Below the pieces are notes generated by a model. That model made no database searches and had not been told where the DNA came from. It was given only the letters and a program-made list of their open reading frames with translations. Of a DNA stretch of 9,935 nucleotides, positions 1-6,323 are shown in pieces (position 1 is the first letter of the stretch; each line of letters begins with the position of its first letter). Where the stretch lies: positions 1 through 9,935 of the forward strand of contig JBLIOL010000210.1 of NCBI GenBank assembly GCA_047639615.1, read 5' to 3'. This DNA comes from CAYWNK01 sp047639615 (GTDB taxonomy: Bacteria; Planctomycetota; UBA1135; GCA-002686595). Both the position numbers and the translations under genes were made by a program.

Positions 1-1143
1 CACTTCGATCAGGACTCCGACCACAGTCGCCAGTGCTGCACCAGAGGAGATCCCGAAGAGCATCACGGAGGTTGCGATTGCCACCTCGAAGTGGTTGCTT
101 GCACCAATCATGGCGCTGGGAGCAGCGTCGGCGTATCGGAGCTTAAGCTTCCGAGCCAGTCCGTATGACAGCCCGAAGATCAACAAGGTCTGGACGACCA
201 ATGGGACGGCGATCCAAAGAATCGTCATTGGTTTCCGAAGGATCGTGTCGCCCTTGAACGAGAACAAGAGCACGAGCGTCAGCAGCAACGCCGTGATAGT
301 GATTGGCGTAAGCACGTGAAGGAACCTCTCTCGAAACCACGGCTCCCCCTTGGCGGCGATGATCCACTTGCGTGACAGGATGCCCGCCAGCAGGGGAAGC
401 GCCACGTAGACCCCAATCGACAGCAAGAGTGCTTGCCACGGAACGGGTAAGCGACCGACACCCAACAACCAGCCACCCAGGATTCCATATAGGACGAGCA
501 TGACGAGAGAGTTGATGGCGACCATCACTAACGTATGCCCTGCGCTCCCCTTAGCCAGGTCACCCCAAACCAAGACCATCGCTGTACAGGGGGCAATCCC
601 CAGCAGGATGCAACCGGCGAGATAGCTCCTCCACAGGGGAATCTCCAACAGCCTCACGCCTTCGCGCAGGACCACTTGACCTGAGCCGTATTGCGTCCCA
701 ACCGCCAGATCGAGGCCAAACGGGAGCTTCACCAGGTCTGTCGCTTCTGGACCGATGAATTGCAGGAACACCGTGCCGAGGAAGAAACTGGCGATAGCCA
801 GCATAGTGAATGGCTTGATGCACCAGTTGACGAACAGTGTCAGAAGCACTGGACGAGTGCTCTTCCCTGCCGCCACGACTTCCGCGAAGTCGATTTTCAC
901 CATGATGGGATACATCATGAAAAACAGGCAGACCGCGATAGGGATTGAGACCACCGGCGCCCCATTCACATCGAGCGTCATGCCGTCCAGAGTCCGCGCA
1001 AACCCGGGCGCAAAGCGTCCCAACAAGATGCCCGCTCCCATGCAGAGGAGCACCCAGAGGGTCAGTAAGCGCTCGAACCCATGCATCCGCGGGTCTGCGT
1101 TTGCTGGTGCTGCGTCCGTTACCTGTTGTTGGTCGAGATTCAT
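1..1143 (-). CDS. acr3: ACR3-family arsenite efflux permease (3' end outside window)
   Basis: Integral inner-membrane carrier that exports arsenite, usually the last step of ars detoxification. The reading frame is open from an ATG at 1143 to base 1 (381 codons, no stop), so only a short C-terminal piece should be missing. Visible hallmarks are the GIAPCTAMVLVWG segment at residues 182-194, with Cys186 matching the essential TM4 cysteine of ACR3 proteins, and GASNHFEVAIA at 347-357, with Glu353 matching the conserved TM9 glutamate. Many hydrophobic segments fit the ten-helix topology. Residues about 130-170, between TM3 and TM4, are longer than in the shortest family members, which I recall as a subfamily trait. 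The start is supported by AGGA 6 nt upstream of the ATG. No arsR, arsC or ArsR operator is visible; partners would lie beyond the left edge. The frame and motifs make the family call firm; substrate specificity is from family knowledge. Confidence 0.93.
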   Translation of the reverse strand, partial: MNLDQQQVTDAAPANADPRMHGFERLLTLWVLLCMGAGILLGRFAPGFARTLDGMTLDVNGAPVVSIPIAVCLFFMMYPIMVKIDFAEVVAAGKSTRPVLLTLFVNWCIKPFTMLAIASFFLGTVFLQFIGPEATDLVKLPFGLDLAVGTQYGSGQVVLREGVRLLEIPLWRSYLAGCILLGIAPCTAMVLVWGDLAKGSAGHTLVMVAINSLVMLVLYGILGGWLLGVGRLPVPWQALLLSIGVYVALPLLAGILSRKWIIAAKGEPWFRERFLHVLTPITITALLLTLVLLFSFKGDTILRKPMTILWIAVPLVVQTLLIFGLSYGLARKLKLRYADAAPSAMIGASNHFEVAIATSVMLFGISSGAALATVVGVLIEV

Positions 1144-1255
1144 CAATAGTCCTATTCGGGTCCACCGGCTACGAGCACCGGTAGACAACTCGCCACACCA
1201 TACTCCGCCACAGTGAATCTGGGAGGGCTCTTCGACCGCACCCCTAACTAGGGCC

Positions 1256-1510
1256 GTGTCCGAGACCGAGCATCAGTCAGGGTCGGACACCGACGACGCG
1301 ATCGGCCAGCCCGTGGTTACTGAACTGCTGAACCAACTGAAGGGGTACGGGCCGTTCGATCATCCACGCACTAAGGCCGCTGACCCTTTCAGTGCGTTCA
1401 GTGATTCAGCGCTCACTGGAAGCTTGGACTCGCGACTGGAAGAGCAGCGTGATCGCCTCTGCTCCAACCGCGAGACTTTTGGGACGGGGGACAGTCGGGC
1501 CCGGTGCTAG
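1256..1510 (+). CDS. Doubtful small open frame, 84 aa
   Basis: GTG-started frame whose product is acidic and hydrophilic, with a helical-looking stretch (DSALTGSLDSRLEEQRDRL near residues 50-68). No domain is recognised, no Shine-Dalgarno precedes the GTG, and third-position composition is mixed. It includes a 28-bp repeat also found in the next intergenic gap, where the same translated frame gives a related stretch (AIGQPVVTE versus AISQPLVTE). It could be a fragment of a mobile or duplicated gene, or chance. Low confidence that it is expressed. Confidence 0.13.
   Translation: MSETEHQSGSDTDDAIGQPVVTELLNQLKGYGPFDHPRTKAADPFSAFSDSALTGSLDSRLEEQRDRLCSNRETFGTGDSRARC
1298..1325 (+). repeat. 28-bp dispersed direct repeat, copy 1
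   Basis: Twenty-eight bases starting GCGATCGGCC and ending TGGTTACTGAAC. They match 3067-3094 in the same orientation at 26 of 28 positions, differing at positions 7 and 16. The two copies bracket the PQQ-propeller gene. In a 10-kb window such a match is very unlikely by chance. Similarity stops abruptly on both sides, so this looks like a short dispersed element or the remnant of a larger one. Confidence 0.7.
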
Positions 1511-1516
1511 GGCCCA

Positions 1517-1533
1517 ACGGATCAGCCATCCGT
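1517..1533 (-). terminator. Hairpin directly after the PQQ gene stop codon
   Basis: Perfect 6-bp inverted repeat, ACGGAT and ATCCGT around a 5-nt loop, starting one base after the TGA of the PQQ-propeller gene on its strand. A second GGGCCC inverted repeat lies a little further on (1497-1515). There is no U-tract, so this may be a 3'-end stabilising hairpin rather than an intrinsic terminator. Confidence 0.35.
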
Positions 1534-1534
1534 C

Positions 1535-2722
1535 TCAGTCCTTCATCCGGTGATCGCGCACGACAAGCTCACCCTTGCTACTGCGCACGTAGATGCGACC
1601 GTTGACGAGCACCGGCATGGTCCAGCAGACTCCGCCGCTGGTCACCTTGGCGCGCGACAGCTCCTCGTAGGACTCGGGGTTAGCACTGACCACAGCCAAG
1701 TCACCTTTGGAGGTATGCACCAGTAGGCGTTCGCCCGCGGCGCTGAGGGCGCCCTGGCCAATGCCCCTCTCTGCCCACAACTCCTCGCCGTCCAGGTTGA
1801 AGCACTTGAGCACCGCCTCGTCGATGCCGTAAATGTGGTCATCGATTAGCAGGGAGGTGGCCATCTTGTTCTTCATGCTCTTGGTCCCCCAGAGTTCGAG
1901 GATCTCATCGCCCGTGAAGGCCAGCATCGCACCACCGTGGCCGTAACCCGAGGAGATCCAAATGCGCTCATCGTCGACCACAATCGGCGTGGCCGCGTTG
2001 ACGTCGTACTGGGTCTCCCACTTGCTTTGGGCCAGCTCCTTGCCATTGCTCTGGTCGAGCACCACGAAGGACTTGCCCCCCATAACCGCCAGCACATCCT
2101 TGCCGCCCATTTCACTGGCAGCGGGCGTTGAGTAAGCGTGACCGTATTCCTTGCTTTCCCAAAGCAGCTTCTTCTTGCCCTTCTGGAAGGCCAGCACCTT
2201 GCCCACGTGTAAGACAATCATGTCGTCAAGCACGAGCGGCGAGGCAGCGAAGCCCCAGGTCGGCAGCTCGAGATTGTGTTCCTTGTGGAGGTCGATCGTC
2301 CAACGCAGCTTGCCCGTCTTCGCGTCAAGCAGTGTGTACATGCCTTCGCGGTTCAGTACGTACACGTCGTCCCCGTCGACCGAGGGCGTGCAGTTGGTGC
2401 CACCGCCGTGGTACTGGGCCCACTTCTTGGCAGGGTAGGAGTAGCTCCAAAGCTCCTCACCACTGACCGCGTCGAGGCAGTAGATAACATCCTTTTCCTG
2501 CTCTTTGTCCCAACCGGCGGTGTAGAGCTTGCCTGCCGAGATCGACACCGCGGAGTAGCCCAGGCCGACGGCCTTGGTCCAGAGCGCCTCGGCCTGACCC
2601 TCCGACGACCAGTCGGTCTCGCTCGAAATGCCATTGCGATCGGGGCCGCGCCACTGGGGCCAGTCTTGGCCGGAAAAGGCGGAGGGAGCGAGAACGGCCG
2701 TGAGGATGAGTGTGCGCAGCAT
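1535..2722 (-). CDS. Secreted PQQ-binding-like beta-propeller repeat protein
   Basis: 395-aa exported protein of the PQQ_2/WD40-like group (COG1520 type). No enzymatic activity can be assigned; many such proteins have lost the PQQ site and act as scaffold or binding proteins. Residues 1-18 form a signal peptide with cleavage probably before QDW. The mature start DWPQWRGPDRNG is a recurrent planctomycete signature. Repeat-type blade motifs include YCLDAVSGEELWSY (81-94), TLLDAKTGKLRWT (130-142), VLDQSNGKELAQSKW (221-235), CFNLDGEELW (307-316) and IYVRSSKGELVV (377-388). The frame is open upstream to an ATG at 2893, but the ATG at 2722 is chosen because it places the signal peptide at the N-terminus; the extra 57 residues look non-coding. 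No clear Shine-Dalgarno is seen. It is a single gene, with long gaps on both sides, and stops at TGA. Fold is confident, function unknown. Confidence 0.88.
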   Translation of the reverse strand: MLRTLILTAVLAPSAFSGQDWPQWRGPDRNGISSETDWSSEGQAEALWTKAVGLGYSAVSISAGKLYTAGWDKEQEKDVIYCLDAVSGEELWSYSYPAKKWAQYHGGGTNCTPSVDGDDVYVLNREGMYTLLDAKTGKLRWTIDLHKEHNLELPTWGFAASPLVLDDMIVLHVGKVLAFQKGKKKLLWESKEYGHAYSTPAASEMGGKDVLAVMGGKSFVVLDQSNGKELAQSKWETQYDVNAATPIVVDDERIWISSGYGHGGAMLAFTGDEILELWGTKSMKNKMATSLLIDDHIYGIDEAVLKCFNLDGEELWAERGIGQGALSAAGERLLVHTSKGDLAVVSANPESYEELSRAKVTSGGVCWTMPVLVNGRIYVRSSKGELVVRDHRMKD

Positions 2723-3066
2723 GAGGGTGTGCTCGGGGTCGGGTTGGGTATCGTGGGACACCTGCGGGGGGCGCAGTGTACCAATGCCGGAGCTCGAGGC
2801 TGGAAGCCGAGTTGTCAAGCCTGGAAGCTTGCCCTGAAAGCCGGGGGTTGCTCGATGCAGTTCATTCGGCCTAGAAGACCGCCCGAGAACCACTGGTCAG
2901 CAAAGCGCCGGTCCCCGAGCGTGGCGCCGTTCCGAGAGAGTCCCGTAGGAACTGCTCCTCGCGGCGGATGCAGCGCTTGGCGAGCAAGCATGGGCCCAAA
3001 CACCACCCATCAGGTGCCGTCTCGTCGAGGCACATCCACGCCAAGGCATCTCAGAGCAACGCCGAA

Positions 3067-3094
3067 GCGATCAGCCAGCCCCTGGTTACTGAAC
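3067..3094 (+). repeat. 28-bp dispersed direct repeat, copy 2
   Basis: Second copy of the repeat at 1298-1325, in the same orientation and 26/28 identical (GCGATCAGCC at the left end, TGGTTACTGAAC at the right). It sits in the long gene-free gap upstream of the PQQ gene. The two copies are 1769 bp apart. Confidence 0.7.
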
Positions 3095-3139
3095 AGTGGA
3101 CAGAGATCGAACACGTGCGAGCGTCGATGCGAACTTCAT

Positions 3140-3155
3140 GGCCTAAGCCTAGGCC
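3140..3155. other. Short perfect hairpin in the intergenic gap
   Basis: GGCCTA and TAGGCC surround a 4-nt AGCC loop. It lies about 105 nt downstream of the lactonase-fusion stop codon on the minus strand and has no U-tract. It might help end that transcript, but nothing else supports this. Confidence 0.25.
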
Positions 3156-3260
3156 CGTGCACTTGCTCAGGATCTGCCTAAGTCAATGCGCGCCACCCTG
3201 GTTCCCGGTTCAGGCAACTAACGCATGGCGACCGTGGAGACTCCGGCCTCGGCACTGCCC

Positions 3261-5585
3261 CTAGCGTGCGAGTACACAGGAAACGTCTCCGGGGGCAGGC
3301 CAAAAACCAGCAACCGTTCCAAGGGTGCCGTCCAGGGCGATGCTCAGGGTGACGATGGTCTTGGAGTTCGTGTTCCCGATCCAGAGGCGATCGCCCAAGG
3401 GGTCTAGAGCGAAGGTGCGCGCGTGGTCGCCTCCGGTGGAGCTGCGAGACAGCTCGCGGAGGCTGCCGTTCTCGTCAATGGCGTAAGCGGTCAGGTCGTT
3501 GGCTGGCTCGCGGTTGACCGCAAAGAGGAAACGGCCGTCGGCTGAGATGTGAATGTCGGAGCTGCGGCTACCGGCCTGCGTGAAACCGTCGGGCAGGTTG
3601 GAGTTTTGACCGAGGGCGGCCCAGGTCGCTCCCCTATCCGCCAGGCGGAAGGAAGAGATCGTGCTGTTGAGTTCGCCCAGCACAAAGGCCCAGGGAGAGC
3701 TGGGATGCAAGGCCATGTGGCGTGGGCCTGTGCCCGCGGGGACGGCTGCGGATCCGGACCATTCCAAGGCGCCGGAGGTGGGGTCCACACGCAAGATTGC
3801 CACGTGATCGGCACCCAGGGCGGGAACGTAGGCTAGCTCGCCGCTTGGATGCCAACGCACCTGATGTGCCTTGGTCAAGCGCGCATCGCCCTGGCCCCCC
3901 AATCGACTGACGGAGGGTCCGGGGATGCCCGCCTTGGAAAGCGGTAGACAGCTGACGGCACCATCGCCGTAGCTCGCCACAAGAGCCCAGCGAGCCGCGG
4001 GATCGAGGGCCACGTGGGTGCCGCGAATCCCGACTCGGGCCTTACCCAGAGAGACCAAGGTGGATGCCTCCTGGTTCCACTGCACCGCGAAGAGGTGCTC
4101 GTCCCCCAGGGCATAGATGATCGGAAGGGTCGGGTGCATGGCGAGGAAGCGCAGAGGCTCCGGCAGGGCGCTGCTGGCGACGCTCGCCCTGGGCGCACCG
4201 GCCACGAGCTCAAGGCAATCCAAGGACCCATCCCTGCAAGCCACAAAGAGATAGTTGGCGGCTTGGATGGATCGGGACTCGGCCCCGCGCAGTTGCTGCT
4301 CGCGACGCCTTTGGAACTCCCGGGTCTCGTCCTGGTCAAAACCGGAAGTTCGGCTGCGCTCGCCCGCTTCCATGAGGATCAGGAGGCCGTCTGTGGTGCT
4401 GGCGATCTGACCCTCGAGGCCGCTACGGTTCAGGGGATCGAAGCTCCAGTTGCTCTCCGAATGTCGGTGGCCTTTCACCGATGCCGCCATCGTGTAGCGT
4501 TCGGTTGGCAAGCCGTGGAACTCGAACTGGCCGTCAGGCGAAAGCTCGATCACCTTGGAATCCCAAGCTCGCTCACGACTTAAGCGCAGACGTGATCCGG
4601 CCGGGATGGGCTCACCGTCCTCTCGCTCCACGCGTCCACTGAGACTGTGCCCGGCTGCGACCGTCATGTCCCCCACGCTGACTTCGCCTCCGTGATCCGC
4701 ACTGCGCACCTCCAGCGCTGCTACGGCGCCCACGGAATCGAGATCCTGCAGCCTGCCGTAGACGTAGTGAGCCTCCTTGGGCTGGACGTTGAGGAAGGTG
4801 AAGCGCCCCTGCTCGTCCGTGGATATGGACCGGTCCCCCACCCAGCCATCACTGCTTCGATCGACCTGCACGAGCCCCATGGTCACGCCCGCGAGGGGCT
4901 CTCCGGCATGCACGAGGCGGCCCGAGATCGTCGCGCCTATACCCAGCTCAAAGGAGGTGTCCTCGCCGGGTACGGCGCCTTGCAGAAAGCCGGTGGCGCG
5001 CGCCCTGGCGCTTGCCGCCAGGTGATAGCGGGCGTCTGGCTCCGCGCCGAAGAGCACGAAGCGCCCCTCGTCGTCGGTCACCGCGAGTGCGTCCAGCCCC
5101 TCGATGTACCCATAGGTCGAAGTCTCTCCGCGGATGACGGCGGTGGCTGAGACGCTGGCGCCGAGGATGGGTTGCCCGTCCTCGCTGATCACCTGACCAC
5201 GCAGCACGTCCTTACGACCCTCGGCGCTGGGGCGCGCCTCAAGCTCGAAAGAAATGGGGCCCAGTAGAGGATCCACGCCATACGAAAAGGCCGGCGCATG
5301 ACCCGGAGCCACGGCCAAGAGGTTGAACAGCAGGTCTGGATCGAGGTCTTGGAGAGTGAACGAACCGTCCACCGCCGTGCGCACGAACTTGGCGCAATCG
5401 GCGTAGCAGGAGGGTCACAAGCTCGCTGTGCCTACGCGAGGCTTCGCCGTGTATACGAAGAGAGTGGCGCCCTCCAGGGGCTTCCCGGAGGGGTCAAGGA
5501 CGCTGCCGCTGATGTCCTGGCCTAGGGCCGGGAGGGCGAGCGTGAGCGAGGCGAGCAAGGCAATCCACTGCATGCTCACGATCAT
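3261..5585 (-). CDS. Secreted carboxypeptidase-regulatory-like / lactonase beta-propeller fusion with in-frame TGA (candidate selenoprotein)
   Basis: A 774-codon frame if the TGA at codon 57 is read through. Residues 1-23 are a signal peptide (MQWIALLASLTLALPALGQ core). Four CarboxypepD_reg-like domains follow: about 24-105 (DISGSVLDPSGKPLEGATL, then DGSFTLQDLDPDLLF), 128-195 (GQVISEDGQPILGASVSA), 220-277 (ISGRLVHAGEPLAGVTM) and 315-372 (LSGRVEREDGEPIPAG). After a charged Arg/Glu/Gln-rich linker (about 405-440), residues 440-774 form a lactonase/YbhE-like propeller (PF10282 type), with GTGPRHMALHP, ELNSTISSF and SSDIHISADGRFLFAVNRE. The TGA falls inside the first domain, before PSCYADC. Reading it as Cys or Sec gives a C/UxxC motif; I recall Cys at this place in planctomycete homologues, which needs an alignment. 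A gene finder would split it into a 55-56 aa N-terminal piece and a GTG-started 707-aa piece without a signal peptide. The ATG at 5585 has GAGG 9 nt upstream; ATG 5573 is the alternative. It could be a Sec gene, a pseudogene or a sequence error. Confidence 0.8.
5373..5403 (-). promoter_or_regulatory. SECIS-like hairpin downstream of the in-frame TGA
   Basis: On the coding (minus) strand, CGCCG (5403-5399) pairs perfectly with CGGCG (5377-5373), and TGCGC (5396-5392) with GCGCA (5382-5378). An unpaired AT (5398-5397) lies on the 5' side between the two helices, and the 9-nt loop is CAAGTTCGT. The hairpin begins 11 nt and the loop 24 nt after the TGA. Bacterial SECIS elements sit immediately 3' of the UGA, with the apical loop roughly 16-37 nt away, and the E. 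coli fdhF element also has a bulged U on its 5' side. Against it: the usual G in the first two loop positions is absent (the first loop G is the fourth base), and GC-rich coding DNA forms stems easily. Candidate only. Confidence 0.4.
5415..5417 (-). other. In-frame TGA, possible selenocysteine codon (or nonsense mutation)
   Basis: Codon 57 of the fusion gene. The upstream part (signal peptide plus DISGSVLDPSGKPLEGATL) and downstream part (TAVDGSFTLQDLDPDLLF) are the two halves of one CarboxypepD_reg domain, in the same frame with no shift. The local reading is GTASL-U-PSCYADCAKF, so U57, C60 and C64 would form a redox or metal-binding cluster. TGA is the genuine stop of the PQQ, SnoaL-like and ALDC-like genes nearby, so any decoding here would have to be site-specific. 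Confidence 0.45.
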
Positions 5586-5733
5586 AGGCCCACGCCTCAC
5601 AAAGTGCCTGAGGACAGTACCCTGCTCGGGCAATTAAGACGGCCTTAGGCGCAGGCACACCACCGAGCCCAAGCGTAACCACGGATGGACCACTGCTTGA
5701 GGGTGCGGCTCGGCAGGCTCTTTAAGCGTCCGA

Positions 5734-6093
5734 TCAGAAGCTGCCCTTCCACTGCTCCGTATCGACGAACCAGCGCTCCTCGCAAACCAAGTCGCCCCGG
5801 AACTTGAAGAGAATCGCGAGCTGCGAAGCCGGCATCTTGTCGGACTTCCACTCGACGATCGTGACCACTTCATCGGTGCCTTCCATGTGACGCATGCCTG
5901 TGATGTCGAAGCCGGGTGGGATCGAATCACCGATACCGTCGAGGGCGGACCGGAAGGCGGCCCTTCCTTCGAGTACGTCTGTCTGGCCTGGCATGATGAA
6001 GAGCATGTCTTCGGTGTAGTCGGCAGCCAGCGTGTCGAAGTCTCCGGCAGCGAAGGCATTCCAGCCGCGCTGCACAATGTCTGTCTTGCTCAT
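5734..6093 (-). CDS. SnoaL-like / NTF2-fold protein
   Basis: 119-aa cytoplasmic protein of the SnoaL-like polyketide-cyclase/NTF2 superfamily (alpha+beta cone fold). The family includes small isomerases, hydrolases and many proteins of unknown substrate. Typical layout: helix VQRGWNAFAAGDFDTLAADYTEDMLF at 7-32, a PGQTDVLEGRAAFRSAL segment at 35-51, then beta strands such as VVTIVEWKSD (76-85), LAILFKFRGDLVCEERWFVD (92-111). Length is normal for the family. The ATG at 6093 is chosen because it starts directly before the first family helix; GAGAG lies about 5 nt upstream, and a frame extension to 6216 has no homology-like content. It ends with TGA. It is the only minus-strand gene of its transcript, 148 bp upstream of the fusion gene's start, and divergent from the lipoprotein gene. 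The substrate cannot be told from sequence. Confidence 0.85.
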   Translation of the reverse strand: MSKTDIVQRGWNAFAAGDFDTLAADYTEDMLFIMPGQTDVLEGRAAFRSALDGIGDSIPPGFDITGMRHMEGTDEVVTIVEWKSDKMPASQLAILFKFRGDLVCEERWFVDTEQWKGSF

Positions 6094-6120
6094 AGGTCTC
6101 TCGTAGGGATGTGAGCGCTC

Positions 6121-6149
6121 AGTATAGGAACTGCCGATAGGATCGTTCA
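6121..6149 (-). promoter_or_regulatory. Probable promoter of the SnoaL-like gene
   Basis: On the minus strand, TATACT (6126-6121) is a good -10 match (5/6 to TATAAT). It is spaced 17 nt from a weak -35, TGAACG (6149-6144). The -10 ends 27 nt before the ATG at 6093, leaving a short leader that carries GAGAG. The sequence fit is reasonable but the -35 is poor. Confidence 0.4.
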
Positions 6150-6323
6150 GCAATCCAGCAGCCTCTCTGCCGTGCGCCTGAGCAATTCGAGTCCGAGGAA
6201 ATGCTCTTGGCCCCATAGGGATCCCATACGGATCGAACCCAGCAGGATGCTGTATTCTCTTTTCGTCATCGAGCGATCAAATTGACCGGCACGGCCTGCT
6301 GTGTGAACAGTGAGGACATAAAA

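Larger units (their letters stand above)
1144..1534. other. Intergenic region between acr3 and the PQQ gene
   Basis: About 390 bp lying upstream of acr3 and downstream of the PQQ-propeller gene. I see no convincing gene. It contains the acr3 leader with its AGGA ribosome-binding site, one copy of a 28-bp dispersed repeat, a weak GTG-started open frame, a perfect inverted repeat of GGGCCC around 7 nt (1497-1515), and a second hairpin directly behind the PQQ stop codon. I could not identify a sigma70-type promoter for acr3 with confidence. Confidence 0.6.
2723..3260. other. 538-bp gap without a convincing gene
   Basis: This stretch lies between the PQQ gene start and the stop of the lactonase-fusion gene, both on the minus strand. 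Open frames on either strand have no recognisable domain, signal peptide or ribosome-binding site and I regard them as noise. It contains copy 2 of the 28-bp repeat (3067-3094), a small hairpin CAAGC/GCTTG around CTGGAA (2817-2832), and a perfect hairpin at 3140-3155. The length and the repeat suggest a degraded insertion, but no transposase remnant is recognisable. Confidence 0.55.

Noticed and set aside
560..1165. Minus-strand 201-aa open frame
   Set aside because: It lies in another frame of the ACR3 gene, whose own frame carries all the family motifs.
2723..2893. Upstream extension of the PQQ gene to an ATG at 2893
   Set aside because: It would bury the signal peptide 57 residues inside the protein, and the added part has no domain or hydrophobic start.
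2276..3181. Plus-strand 301-aa open frame
   Set aside because: It is largely antisense to the PQQ gene, with GC-driven openness, no domain and no ribosome-binding site.
5384..5417. Reassigned genetic code (TGA as a sense codon throughout)
   Set aside because: TGA ends the PQQ, SnoaL-like and decarboxylase-like genes at positions that fit family lengths, so TGA is a normal stop here.
5384..5633. Frameshift between the two halves of the fusion gene
   Set aside because: The stop codon and the downstream GTG at 5384 are in the same frame (33 nt apart); only the TGA separates them.
6220..6245. tRNA-like T-loop (GGGTTCGATCC on the minus strand)
   Set aside because: The bases flanking the TTCGATC do not form a T-stem, and no acceptor or anticodon arm can be built around it.
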